Assembly (NCBI RefSeq): GCF_002443255.2 | Contig: NW_019211455.1 | Coordinates: forward strand, 32,887,778-32,951,777 | DNA length: 64,000 nt | Direction: 5' to 3' | Source of the DNA: Varroa destructor | Taxonomy: Eukaryota > Arthropoda > Arachnida > Mesostigmata > Varroidae | Shown here: one piece after another, positions 36,261 to 49,247 of the stretch | How positions within the stretch are numbered: position 1 is the stretch's first letter | Layout: each line of letters starts with the position of its first letter | The notes under the pieces: generated by a model | Told to the model about the DNA's origin: nothing | The model's input: the letters and a program-made list of their open reading frames with translations, nothing else | The model's database searches: none | Made by a program: the position numbers and the translations under genes

Positions 36261-37387
36261 ATGGCGGGGTCAACAGGCTCTCCAAATCATCTGCAGCAAT
36301 TAGAATCGACGCTTGAATCTTTTGTGGAGAATGTTCGCCAACTGGGGATTGTTGTGGCTGATTTTCAGCCTCAAGGGCAGCCCGCCCTCAATCAGAAGAT
36401 TACAACACTCGTCGGACTTATGCAGGATATCGAACGTGTTCGGCCACATGTTGAGGATATCCAGGTGCCCTTAGAAGTAAGCAGCACCAGCAGCAAATTT
36501 GGGTCAATTTTTTTTTTTTGTTTACACATATGACCCGTGTAATTTTTGCAAAGGTCCCTCTTATGACGGCTTGCTGTCTATGGATCAAAATCAACATTTT
36601 AATCGTCACTGTGCATAAAAGACTATTTTTCTTTTAAGGTACTGGCTATTTATTTTCGGTGGTCAACATTGGCGATAATTAACAAATGCATACATATATA
36701 CATGCTTTAACAGGTCTGCGATTATATTGACGAAGGTCGCAACCCACAGTTGTACACGAAAGATTGCATGGAAAAGGCACTAGCAAAAAACGAGCAGGTG
36801 AAGGGAAAAATCGATGCCTATCGAAGGTTTAAGGCGCTGTTAATAGTAGAGCTGAATAAGGTATGATATAATTACATCATGGGTTATAGTGTCTAGAAAT
36901 TTAGTGATACACTCTAATTTTAGCCGCAAATGATACTCTGTGATATTTTCTTAGCTATATGATTTTGAATGAAAGGTCGGTTACCTACTGAAAAACTTGT
37001 TTCGACTGCAAGATTATTAGCGTCAGGCGGCTTCCATTATTAAGAGTCGCAAAGAATAATTACCTTGTAGAAAATTTGCACAAAGCAAGGTTTAAGTTGA
37101 AAAAAAAGCACCTATGTCCGATGAGAGGTGGTTTAAGCGTTTTCAAAATTCAACGCTTAGAACATCAACATGGCATTTTCCTTGATTGATTTACCATTGT
37201 TGTCTAATAAGTACTAATCACAAACGTATTATTTAAGCTACTATTATATATTATTAACTTTAAGTTGAGCTAGCTAAGTACTGGTATACCGCAGGTGTTT
37301 CCGCACGAGATGAACAAGTACAGAGCATATCGAGGGGAGAACGGCCTTGCCCCACCACCGCCGAATATGCCACCGAATTTACCCTAG
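36261..37387 (+). CDS. MED10: Mediator complex subunit 10
   Basis: Three exons (36261-36476, 36714-36860, 37295-37387) encode 151 residues, slightly longer than the usual 130-140. MED10 belongs to the middle module of Mediator, which links transcription factors to RNA polymerase II in the nucleus. Family segments run through the whole protein: LESTLESFVENVRQLGIVV, DFQPQGQPALNQKITTLVGL, VPLEV, then YIDEGRNPQLYTKDCMEKAL, AKNEQVKGKIDAYRRFKALL, and VFPHEMNKYRAYRG. The excess length is a short proline-rich tail (LAPPPPNMPPNLP) after the conserved R-G-E/D segment. Introns are phase 0. A polyadenylation signal at 38035-38040 would give a 3' UTR of about 650 bases. Confidence 0.95.
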
Positions 37388-40300
37388 AAATGCTTGCAAT
37401 GTAAATGTTATTTAGCTTTAACCTAGGGAGCTAACTGTACAGAACTGGGTGTTCCGATAATCCAGTTATAATCGACTACGACGAATGCTTCTGAGTCATA
37501 ACAACCAGAATATGTGGCATCGATGTGAAAGACGGTAGGAACTGGATCAGCCATTTCGTCTTTCTTACACGTGTAGAACAATGTGTCACTACTGTATATT
37601 AAGTAATTTATATCGATAAGAATGCGGACAAAGCAAAAGTAATTGTCGCTCAATATCAGATTTGCTTGGCAGTTTTTCAGGGAAAAATATATAAAATCAA
37701 TGGCAGGGTCCATCGTACTACGATAAACATACAGCTTAGTGCATAGAAGGAAACTTATCTAGCAAATCTATTTTTTTGAAGGACTTATTTGACAATAATC
37801 ATCATCCGTTTGGTGTCAATAATACCGAAAGAGGAAGACAGAGAAACGATTTAATTTCTTTTTTCAAACGTATCAGTGAAGTATGGAAGTGAAGTTTTGT
37901 CAGCAAATCACTATACGGTAGGAAGTGTTTGAGGTGGTAGACTAATGATGCGATGCCACGTTTTTCTAAATGCTCAGGAAGATTGCACAATCAGACAGGT
38001 CGCAAAAGACAAACATGGCAGAAACAAGTGTATTAATAAAGTCAAATTGAATATTGTTGTACATGGCTGCGTGTATCACCTTCAAATTGTATAAATATAT
38101 ATGCATGTGTCTTTATTTAGGCCTAAAAGAGCCAACAACATTTGAGTGCGATAATGGAATGAATCGGATGTGTTTCATCATTTTTAAACTGTTATAGCTC
38201 ATCTAAGGCTAACATTTCTATTCGGCAGGTAGCAAAAAATATTCGAATTTCGTATGCATCCGGACAACAGTTGCCTATATAGATCCTGCTGTAGTTGTGC
38301 CGGAATCTACAGTAGTGTTTTTTATGTTACTTAGCAGATATCAAAATAACTGACATGATACGACAATCTTCCGACATGATTGAATGTCACTTATTATAGT
38401 ATAACACTGCTACAACGGTTCCTATTGCTATAGTACCTACTATAGCACAAGTTTAAGATGCCCATATTGGTCAGGAAAAACTCGTCTGAGGGAAAAGGAA
38501 ATCTGACTTACTATTTTTTGTTAATATTCTTGCTTCAACCATACAGTGTTCATTCACTGCCTAATTTTTGGCTGATTGTTATCCTATGGCTTCTAAAAAT
38601 ACGGATAACAATATTTTTATCGCTAAGCACCTACTATAGGTAGATTTTATATTGGCAGTCTTACCTTTTATTACAAATATTTTAGCTAAGTGAGGTAGCT
38701 ATATGGTTAGATATTGGCTTCCTTATTTGCACGTTAATGCTTTTTGGCTTAAGCAACACCAAACGTATCCTCTAGAGTGACAAAGAAACTTTACTTTAAA
38801 AAAACGATGACTAATTTAACACCGATATATTGGAAACTGAGAATATGCTAAACTACAACACGCATTTAAGTTTTTTCATGCAAACTATGTCATTTTTTGG
38901 TTTTAGCAAGCATCGATCAACGAAGATACAGTTTCCAGGATAATTACATTTACCTCTCCTTCACTACATTCCATCATTGAATCAATCAAGAAAGCTAAAA
39001 TTAGTTCATTCAAATTTATACTGTTCAAACTCCTGTTCCGAAATATTTAGGTATCATTGTACATTCATTCATACTTTTATATGTATAATGTTTACACTAT
39101 AAAAATAGTAAATTAAAATTTCTGAATTTATCTTTTGTCCTAACATAGTTTGATTTTGGTAACTAACTATTAATAATGGTCCGTGAAAATTAAACGGAAA
39201 TTACCACAGCGTGTCAGTTTCACAGAGCGGTCTTCTAGTTCACATTGCACTTCGCTGTTTAATCAGTGAAGTACTGACCGTTTTCGCTATGACACATACA
39301 TATCTAATTACCCGATTGGAGGCACAAAGAGGTTTACATCTAACGAGATTTTTAGATCGAATTTCAAACTTTCATCGATCGCAATTTGTGGTTAAAAGAG
39401 TGGAATGCCCTGAAGTACGCTTATTGAAAAGCTTATGAAATGTTCCAAATATAATACGCTGCCAGTTGTTTTGGATATGAAGTTCATCAGAAATATGTTT
39501 TAGCAAATCAGTAACCCATAACAACTGCACAACTAACAACTATGTTACAGCTAATTATTGCAGTACCATTGCTGCCGAACTGAAACAAAATCTTCCATGA
39601 ACGTCTGCTTGGTATAAAGCCGTAGGAGAAAATGTAATAGATGTGTAATAAAATATACATGTAGGTTATGTAAATATAAAGTTGCGTATTGACAATCATG
39701 GCAACCGTAGTATTTATCGTTCTGTAAGTAACAGGCACGTTAATCACCGACCATTACATTGCTTATATAAGAAATTGGTTAATGGGCATCAGTTGATATC
39801 GTATGATCTCCGAAACCGGATTTCGGAAAAATACAGAAATCCGTAAAGTTACCGTTAGGAAGTTGATTGACTCGATCTAGATATCCGCGCGCATCAATAC
39901 CTAGTTTATCACTAGGAAGACATGTCGGCCGCGCCCTTTTTGTAAGCAGATCGCCCGGCGTCGTATAGGAACCGCAGAAGTGGCCAGAACAGTATGCATC
40001 CATCAATCACCAGTCAGCCAGCTTGAAAATCAGCTAACAACAACGTTCCATTGTACGAGCGACGGGGCAGTACGAAGAAGCATATACGCTAGCTGTTGAC
40101 ATCTATGAGAGCTGTGGATATGATGACTGTTGTCTGTGTTGTAGAAGCCGGGTAGATGTGACGGTAATTGTAGCTATCGTAGCTGCTGCTGTTGTGGTTG
40201 AGTAAGCAGACGGGCCGGCTTGCTTAGCTCTTTCAAGCCGCTCAATTCTATTGAGTAGTATTCCTGGTTAACGTTGAAACGAGTACCACAAGCAGGCCTA

Positions 40301-42525
40301 TATTTGCTATATCAGTCGACACTCACCCTGAGCTGTCCCGTAATGTTGTGTTAGAGCGCAGCTATTGTTCGATGAGCTATAATTGTTAGCGGCATTTGGG
40401 AGCCGTTTCTGATGAAACGCGGTCTCGAAGGAGACTAAGTGTCGGTGCGTTACTGGCATCGCTTGACCGTCCGCGACGATTTTGCGTCTCTCGGACGAGC
40501 GTTAGCACACAGTTACAATAACACATTGACTGGCCGGTGTCTTAATTTCGACGATCGTCTCCACTGCGCGTAGGCAGGAGTATATACAACGCATAGTCAA
40601 AAAGAAAAGGCACAACACCTTTTTATTTTCGAAGATTCTCCTGCGCTTACTGGTGCACAGTGATATTAATCCTTAACTAATCAGGTAGGTCACAATGCGA
40701 ATTTTGGAGTAAGAGTTGATTATTACCAGTTATACATGTATGAAATGGATGTGGCTGATAGTGGGTGGGGCGCTACGCGGTAGTGCCCACATTCAGTGCC
40801 ATCAAATCAATGATGACTCTGGTTTCTATTCTGTGTATTGTAATTGCAACTACTTGAAAGTTGACGGTGATATTCTTTTCAAAGCATTCATATCATTCCT
40901 AGGCGGTCAGGTATTGGACCGGTTATGATTGGGCCTGCACAACTCTGTTTCAAGTATGTCTATGATCAAACGGTCCACTGTGCTGTAGGCATGAGCATAA
41001 CGAAAATCTATTATCACTTGATTACTGAATAGCAAGATTCCTATTATATTTTGGGTTTAAAGCCTATGGCTTCTATATTTAATAATCCGCAAGTGCCTTT
41101 GCGATTTATATGATCCTTGCAGCTCTATAAAGTAATATAACTGGTCTTACCGTTAGAAAATTAGTATAACATTTGTTAATCATTCAAATACCATGTGTTA
41201 GCTGTGTGACCAGAAACCTTAATGTGTAATCAACTTAAAATGCATTTTACCATCTCTGTGCATATGTTATTCCGGCGCGAGTCTTTAGCTAAAGAATAGT
41301 TTAAATTAAAGAACTTGTGTGGAATCCTTCTTCCTGTTACGTACTTCGCGTTCTCAACCGGTGTTTAGGATGGCCGTTCGTTAGGTACCCGACACACGTA
41401 GGCCAATATGTTTTGTTAGAGTCATAGAGTAAGTCAAGAATGCGGTGGTGGAAAGGGGCTTCCGTTAACACAGCCTTATTACAAGTTTTAGCTTTTGTGG
41501 TTAAAAAAAAATTAGCTTGTTATTCTTTTGACTGCGAAGACCTCTAACTGTGCTTCTTGTTAAGTTTTCTTAGAAGAATCACAGGCCATCGATTGCACAG
41601 CGATAAAAACTATTCGGGCAATTAACTGGTAGCTTACGTTATCGAAAAGGAGTCAAGCCAATTTCTTCTTTATATCGTTTTCTAAAACGTAACCTCAATT
41701 TCCGTATTCCTTTTCTGACTTATTCGTTACAGCTTAACTTATATATGTTTTAACGTAAAACCGACAAAGAGTTGAGTCAGGCGATGAAAAAAGAACTGCA
41801 GTTTTTTTAATAATAGCATTGACAGGAGATTACTAGAAATTACTGAAATTTTTTGATTAATTTTGAGTTGGTATTTTTTAGAGTAAGATGAAAGAGTTTA
41901 TTAATTTCCAACTATGTATGAACAACATATTCAATTATCCAACCAAATTCTGAACATTATGTCCCTGTCAAAACAAAAGTAACAGCTATACACACTCATT
42001 AAACGTTAACAATATTAACAAGTTATTCTTATTAATGTTGTTTATGAAAAAAGTTTGCCCCATTGTTAGCATCAGTAGTAGCTTCGCGCACTTCTCGCAC
42101 GGTTCATAGACAGCTCGTGTGGTGGATCGTCTTTATTATTGTTGTGTATGTTCACAGCTGAATTGCACATGAACATATATTTATATATTGCCACATTTAT
42201 CTCCGTCTGCCGTCTTTGTCACTGGGTAATGCCCCATTTTAGCGGGTTGTTTCCTGCCGAATCAATTTCTCCATATTTGGGAGGTTGCTTCGGCTGCTGT
42301 TGCCGCAATAGCTGTTTAGTCGTCAACGACATTTGCTATGGCTTCGAACAGCCGCAAACCAGCGCCAGCACTAGTGTCTATCAGAACCGACAAACGCACG
42401 ACGCTAGAATTAGTCGTAACTGAAGCAGTGCGGCAGATCAACGTTTCAAGGACCAAATATGCAGACCAGATCCAGCAGGGCTACGCACCAGAGAAGATGG
42501 CCTACCAGAATCATTACGTTTGGCG

Positions 42526-42549
42526 AAGGAGGAGGAGGAGGAGGAGGAA
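42526..42549 (+). repeat. (AGG)n simple repeat
   Basis: Eight AGG units in a CAG/GGA-rich patch. Confidence 0.85.
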
Positions 42550-45065
42550 GATCAGCGGCAGCAGCAAATGAACGCATAATGACCGAACAACCACTCGCTG
42601 CAATGGCCTATTAGCAGCATCTTTTACTGAAAAACAAGTTCGTTATGCAGTCAGGTAAGACAGGCAACGACAGCAGCAGCAGCAGTATCAGCAGCGACTG
42701 AAGCAGGCCAACAGAAAGGCAACCAAGTGAGCTTTTTTTGTTCACGGTGCCTGGTTCGGACGAATATACACAGGCAGGCTGACGGGCGGGTCAACGCGCG
42801 CAGTTTCACAGTGCTCGCTCCTGTCAGAACGCACATATCCACTTTGTGTTTCGCACCTTCTGTATGGCGATATTGTCGACTACATGAATTAGCCAATTGG
42901 CAGTTAGTGGATACAAAAATAGAAAGCGTCTGCAAAGAATATCGGAGATATCTTCGTCATGATCATCCCTCCCATTAAAGTAGCAAACTATTCATAATTT
43001 GTTCGTTTTACTCTCACACGCACCTACACGTACATACAGGTGCGTTCAGACTCATAGTCTAATCATTCATGCTACTGTTATCGCTTATTTTAGTGTTAAT
43101 CGCTGATCAGCGAGCAGCAGTTATCATTATATAAGCCAGTTGTATATATACATTTAAGACATTCTATGATGGATTACTTTTTGGTTTAGAAGAGATGGTA
43201 CACTTAGACAAACAGCCAGTCAATTCCAATCAACGAAATACGTAACGTAAAAAAAGTTGCGCTACGTTTTTCTCAATATCTAGCTGGTAGCTGTGTGTTT
43301 TCTTTTCCGGGTCTTAAAAGAAGGAACTGCTGCCCAAGCTCACGGCTTAGCAGATAACTAGGCTCTCATCACCTATATATTCTGTTATCTTTGTATAGCT
43401 GCTAAAATAGCATCTAAGAAATGTAGAGTGGTCTGTGTGCTGAGCTATTCTATGGTTTCGATATAGACGTTAAAGGTACGATAATGAGGTTGTTTCATAT
43501 ACATATCTGGCATAAAAATAATTGTTTTTGTCGTAGTGGGCGGAAACCCAAGCTGTGAGAACTAAGTGCATAAACTTTTGATGCTGACATACAAGGAATG
43601 TCTTAAGCTTGTACTGATGTTACCATTGGTGGCTAATTGCAAAATTAACAAAATTTATTGCGGTTTAACGTTGCGCTATTGTAGTTTGGGGAACTCGCCG
43701 TAGTAACTGTATTGAAAAACTGGTTTAGGTACAACAGACACGGTTTAATTTAAACAAGAACAATACAAACGACAATTCTAAATAAACTTGCAATGTGGAA
43801 ACTGACTCCTTAATTGATATCAGAGACTTAACGTAGTTCAATAAATGACAGATTATTTATCCCTTCAACATCTCTGACTGCCGACCGTGTGTCCTGGATC
43901 CGTAGGCTTTCCAGTAGGTGCGGTCGTTCTAGTATTCAACACCCACTCTGTCGGGTGTTGAGGTGGAGACCCGCTCGAAATGTACAGAAATGAGATGAGT
44001 CATCTCCAACTTTTGGCCCTGTTTTCCCGCCTGGCCCGTCTCGACTGCTGCCGAGCAGAATTAGGTCGGTTCGTGGCATTTCCTTTGTTTTTTATTTTAC
44101 GACACGCACTACATGACATCTAGCATGATACGATATTTATTGCGTGAGGTCAGTCAGTCGAAACTCCCATTCCCATAATTATCAATAGTAAAAATAAACT
44201 AGCACTAATACTACGGAAATTAACGCTATTAATGTCGCTCACACATATATATTAACCAGTCCTGCCCCTCTGGGCGTGAATTAGTAAAAAGTTACTTTTA
44301 ACCGTTGAAATTACCATTATTTTGTTAGTAGAGATGATAAAGGCGTGGGTATAATCCAAGATTATCGCATGTTATGTGAATGGAGGTGTAATCAGTGCTA
44401 AAAGTAGCGTAGGTTATGTCGATTAAATATGATAAAAAATGAAAGTCCACTGGAATGTACGAGTAGATGGAGCAACTCGCTGGTAATTCAAAAATATAAT
44501 GAAGTTTGGCGTATCGGACCTCTCATAATGTTTGTTATAAGCTTAGCAAATCTGTGGACTACCTATTCATTCAGAGATAAACGATCATGTCCTATTAAGA
44601 TCGTTGGAATCCATCATTGAAGTCCAATATCAATAGATTTATTTCCGTTCATACGTTTTGAATTGGATTGTGCGTACTCATTAGTTAAGCTTTTAGCGGT
44701 ATCAGCTGCTGAGTGAGACTCATTTGGCAGCAGAAATCAGTAGTCAGGTGATCAGTGTCTGTGTGATACGGTATTGTTTAGACGCTGACGCGCCAACAGC
44801 TACTACTGCGGTACAGGAGTACAGTAATTGAACTGCCGCCGCCGGCACTCAACATTCTATAATATTGAAATTGTAAGCGGCTGCGATAAAACAGTATAGG
44901 CTTCAACTCTTCGCTGAAATGAAATGAATTCATAAAGTTATTGTTGATTATCGCAGCGCACTAAATTATTAGGGACGAATAGCTAACGAGTTTTTCGTTT
45001 TTAAGTCGTCTTCATTGACTGCGGTTAATTATATTATGGGAGCGTAGGTTTTGGCAACACAAGAT

Positions 45066-45110
45066 ATTCTTTCAAAATCTAAATTCAATAAATTTAGATT
45101 TTGAAAGAAT
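45066..45110. repeat. perfect 20-bp stem with a 5-base loop
   Basis: Arms 45066-45085 and 45091-45110 are exact reverse complements around the loop caata. Unusually tight and perfect for intergenic DNA. Confidence 0.92.
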
Positions 45111-45959
45111 TCGTGCATGGTTTCGCGTTTGATTAACAATGATTCTTTAAAAAGTTGTGCTCCGAGTTTATATTAGTGTTAATTTCTGAAGCCAAGTTTG
45201 GAGTGATTTTGGTTTTAAGCGATTATTAAAGCCGCTTTGCTGAGCATGTATTGTTATTCAAAAAACCTAAACGTGGAATGTTTCAGATGGTAGTGGGCGA
45301 GGCTGTCGCTTCTTTTGTTATTGTTGTTGTAGAAATGGTTTTTTGCCTGACGGACGATCGTAGGAGGTCTCACTCTGAGACTGGGTTAGGTTGAATTGAG
45401 CAGTTTTTCTCGTTTACTTCTACTCACATATGTGTGCACACACACATACTTGTATATATAAATAGGCCCGTATCCGTTTAGATTCCTGCAGAGGCCTACT
45501 CTTTCTTCGGCCTTACTACGAGACCTGGTGGTACATACGCCCTGATGTGTAATTGACACAATCGACCCACATTGCAGTTTACAGTAGGAGTACTGTGTTA
45601 TAAGATCAGTTTAAAGTAGTGACCTCATCTAAGTCCATAGAGGGGCTGGTGTCATTAAAGAAAACGTTTTTGATAAGGTCACCATCGCTAGAATATATTG
45701 TGGAGTACATTACTACAATAATGATTAAAGGAGCTAGCCATAGTGTGGTTTAAGTATTCGATTCGATCCCCTTGGAGCCACTGAGATAAGATTTACCCAA
45801 AAAATAAGTAGCAATATTAAAGACACAATAAAACATTCATTCGTAAATCTTAAATAATGATATTTAGAAATCGCGTTTATTATAACATCAAGAATCTATT
45901 TTACTGCTATGCGTTGTTGTAGTAATCGGTTACGAAAGGCAGCTTAGCTCGCTGGTTCA

Positions 45960-46477
45960 TTAAAAGTATTGCATTAACACATGTGGTACGCAGCGAGCAA
46001 CACTGTGTAGTGGCGGCGGCCGCTGCGATAACTGGGAGGTATGTGAGAGTAAAGAAAAAGATCAGTTTGCTGGAACGTCAGTCCGCGTCTTGCTGTTGCG
46101 GAGCTTTAGATATTATTAATATTTAGTTAGTAGAAGTGGTACAGGGCAATCAATCTATAACGAATTGTAAACTCGTTGTACGAAACAGCTCTTTTGTTTA
46201 CCTTCATAGCGATTACGGATTATAAGTGCTTGCAACTGTAGTAAAATTGTGAAAGTATGTTAAGACGAATATGCTTGGAAGACGGGGTAACTAAAAGTTC
46301 TGGTTTTATTTAGTGGAGTGGAGCATTTGGCAGTGCGATATATCAAATGGCTGAAAGACAGGAGGGATATTTCAAGTATTTCGTATACCTTTGAAGTGTT
46401 GACTAATAACTATCTAGCAAGTGTGCATGTGTTCGTCATTTTGTGGTCATTTGACAACTGTTATAATTACCATTGCC
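45960..46477 (+). promoter_or_regulatory. presumed CAP promoter and noncoding first exon
   Basis: A GC-rich core (ggcggcggccgctgcg, about 46012-46027) is followed by a good donor (ctgggag|gtatgtgag, 46038/46039). A matching acceptor (gttttatttag, ending near 46314) precedes the CAP start codon. This suggests a 5' UTR intron. The retained leader would contain an upstream ATG at 46318 in a different frame that overlaps the CAP start. Confidence 0.4.
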
Positions 46478-49247
46478 ATGGGTGGATGTCTAGGCCGGGT
46501 CGATCCATCGACGATGTCTGCGCAGGAGCTGGAAGAGCTAATTCGGCGTCTTGAATTAGTGGTCACTCGGCTGGAGACTGCTGAAAACAGAGACGGAGGA
46601 GCAGCTTCGTCAGGTTGGTGGATAATATAGCTGAGACATAATTATATATAATTCATTATAAAATGTACAACCGCTGTGTTTCGCAAGCAATCGCTTGGAT
46701 GTTTCGATCAATACAAATCCGTCGGAAGTCAGGTTTCGTGTGTGTCGAATCTATTACGAAATAAGAAAAAGGACATGGAAGTGCGTATATATGAAAAAAA
46801 CAAAAAAAAAAAAAGGAAACGTTGAATACAATCTGCATCGTTTGCTATCACACGAATGCTTAACTGCTGAATAGAAAGTAAGTACTATCGAAAGCAAAAG
46901 GACTAGTCAGTTTGGCGCAAGCGCAATAACTCTTCTATAGTGCGCACAATAAAATTTAAAATAGCTAGCCGTCCCTTATATACCACTATTTAATATTCGT
47001 GTTTCCCTATGCTATTATAAAACGTTCGTATTTTTCTGGTGGTCTCAGACAAAGAAGTGGCTGCGTTCGTGACTGCTTATGATGACATTGTGTCGGGGCC
47101 GTTTGCGGATTACCTGCGTCTATCAAACCAGGTCGGGGGCGAGGTCGCTGAGCAGGCCACCATGGTTGAAACTTGCCTTAAACTACAACGGGGCTTTGTA
47201 TTGGTAATATTATCTAGCATAGTGTTCACTTTTAAGGATCATTTCGAATTCGAACGTCTGAATTAGCTGTGCTGACACTTGCATTTTTTTTGGCGTATTT
47301 ATTGCGTTTGTGCATTTTGGTTGGGAATAGATGTTAGTATAGGCAATTTTTTGTTCTGATAATTCTTCTACAAGGTTAAGCTCTGGGTTCCTTGAGCTGA
47401 CTCTAAAAACAAAATTAATTGTTTACAGTATATATAACAGTAATACATTGTTGTCCGTGTTTTCTGTTCTGGAATGATCAAGATGGCGTCCAAATCGAGA
47501 AAGCCGTCCACAGACGAACTGATGGCCCTTCTTAGGCCACAGTCCGAATCGATCCAAAGTATTCAAGCCTTTCGCGAAGCTAAGCGAACTTCAAAGCTAT
47601 TCAATCATTTGTCGGCAATCTCAGAGTCGATTCCCGCGCTTGGTTGGATTGCCGTTGCTCCCACACCTGGACCTCACGTCAAGGAAATGGCCGACGCTTG
47701 CCAATTCTACACAAACCGCGTACTAATGGAATACAAGAACTTGGACAAAACGCATGTGGAATGGACCAGATCATGGCTAGCTGTACTGGCTCAACTTCAG
47801 GCATATATCAAGCAGTATCACACGACAGGGCTCAGCTGGAACCCCAAAGGCGATAGCGCCGCGGCTGTTGCTAAAGCAACCGGTGATAGTTATGCCATAA
47901 CCAGTAGATCCCCACAATGTCCACCCCCATCTACCCCAACTGGGATGCCGCCGCCCCCACCGCCTCCTTCTGTTGATTACATGCTCGGCAAAACAATACC
48001 CGCCGGTGGCGATGGAGATCCCAGAGCTGCTTTATTTGCTTCGATCAATCAGGGTTCGAATATCACTAAGGGCCTGAAACATGTCACTGCTGACCAAATG
48101 ACACACAAGAATCCGTCACTGAGGGATTCGTCAGTGGTTCCTGCAAAAGCACATGGCGGTTCTAGTGGTAGAGCTGTAACCGCTCCGACGCCTCAAAGTG
48201 CAAAGCCTCCAAGGTACGTTAGAAATACTATTGAAATTTGTTATTTTTCGCAATTTTTCTAAATTTCTTGTTGACTCCATGTTTAAATCATAGATGTATG
48301 TAACTGGATGTCTAAATAGAATTACACCGTACTGCACGGATATATTAACGATGCATATATGTTACGAGGCCACTTTTTGAATCACCATAAGAGGTTTTAG
48401 CTGTTTTGGTTTACAATCCATCTGTCTTCGTCTGTATTTAGGGTTGAGCTTGATGGTAGGAAATGGATTGTGGAGTATCATCGTGACAATCCGTTGCTGG
48501 AACTGCGTGACGTACAAATGAATCAGGTAGTCTATGTATACGGCTGCCAGAACTCTGTCATTATCGTCAAAGGTAAATGCAATTCGATCTCTATTGACAA
48601 TTGCAAGAAGACGTCGATTATATTCGATGATATCTTGGGGACGGTTGAATTCGTCAATTGTCAGTCCGTTAAAGCACAGGCCCTAGGCAAAGTCCCGACG
48701 GTTGCTATCGATAAGACGGACGGCGCACACGTCTTCCTCAGCCCGACGAGCATGGACACGGAAATTGTCACCTCAAAATCATCTGAGGTCAACGTCAGCG
48801 TGCCTCAAGGGAGCGAAGGAGATTATGTAAGTGGCGGCTTACTGTGATAAATCCGTAATATGATTTAGGTGACGATGCATAGCGCCTATAACCTTTACCC
48901 TTTTAGAATAAAAAGCATTTACAGTTTGGCAAGGTTGAGCAGTAATCGAATAGGAAACAGAACTTTAACGTATTACAGTAATGTATTATATACACAGAAA
49001 CACTAGTACGTTAGTACTATGTGAAATTGTTTGCTTTCCTCATGTAACGCGGCAAGAAACTTAGGTGGTAATTTTTATGTACTTAATTTCTTGTTCCTTG
49101 GTAACCGCTAGTAGTGCCTATATTCATCTACTCATGCAGTTTTTTTGCGTCGTTTTTGTGTAGGTGGAATGCCCTATCCCGGAACAGTTCAAGAGCACCT
49201 GGAATGGGAAGACCATGAACACCGAGATTCTTGACATTTCCACTTAA
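46478..49247 (+). CDS. CAP1: adenylyl cyclase-associated protein (CAP / capulet)
   Basis: Five exons (46478-46613, 47049-47203, 47483-48213, 48442-48826, 49164-49247) encode 496 residues (human CAP1 475). CAP is a cytosolic actin regulator that recycles ADP-actin and helps cofilin sever filaments. Order of parts: N-terminal coiled-coil ELEELIRRLELVVTRLE; helical folded domain with AYDDIVSGPFADYLRLS, TSKLFNHLSAISESIPALGW, FYTNRVLMEYK and AYIKQYHTTGLSW; polyproline near residue 255; WH2 motif ALFASINQGSNITKGLKHVT; C-terminal beta-helix (CARP) with KWIVEY, NCKKTSIIFDD, KVPTVAIDKTDG, SSEVNVSVPQGSEGDY and PEQFKSTWNG. The start at 46478 has a strong context (gccATGG) and gives MGGCLGR, a possible myristoylation site; a second ATG 13 codons on (MSAQEL) matches the usual CAP start. 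A polyadenylation signal lies at 49343-49348. Confidence 0.93.

Larger units (their letters stand above)
37388..45959. other. long stretch without a confident gene
   Basis: The left part is the MED10 3' UTR (to about 38.06 kb). No reading frame from 38 to 46 kb resembles a known protein. Three less AT-rich patches stand out: 39.9-40.6 kb, with a good minus-strand donor (ctcagg|gtgagtgt, about 40323-40333); 42.2-42.9 kb, with GGA and CAG repeats and a plus-strand donor (aaccaa|gtgagc, about 42725); and 44.7-44.85 kb. They could be promoters or noncoding first exons, for instance of CAP. A perfect hairpin lies at 45066-45110. Confidence 0.4.

Noticed and set aside
42338..42571. Frame beginning MASNSRKPAP, similar to the MASKSRKPST at the start of CAP exon 3
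   Set aside because: The similarity ends after a few residues and the rest is low-complexity arginine encoded by an AGG repeat.
43938..43960. Short stem caacaccc / gggtgttg
   Set aside because: Eight base pairs are too few to separate from chance, and there is no associated feature.
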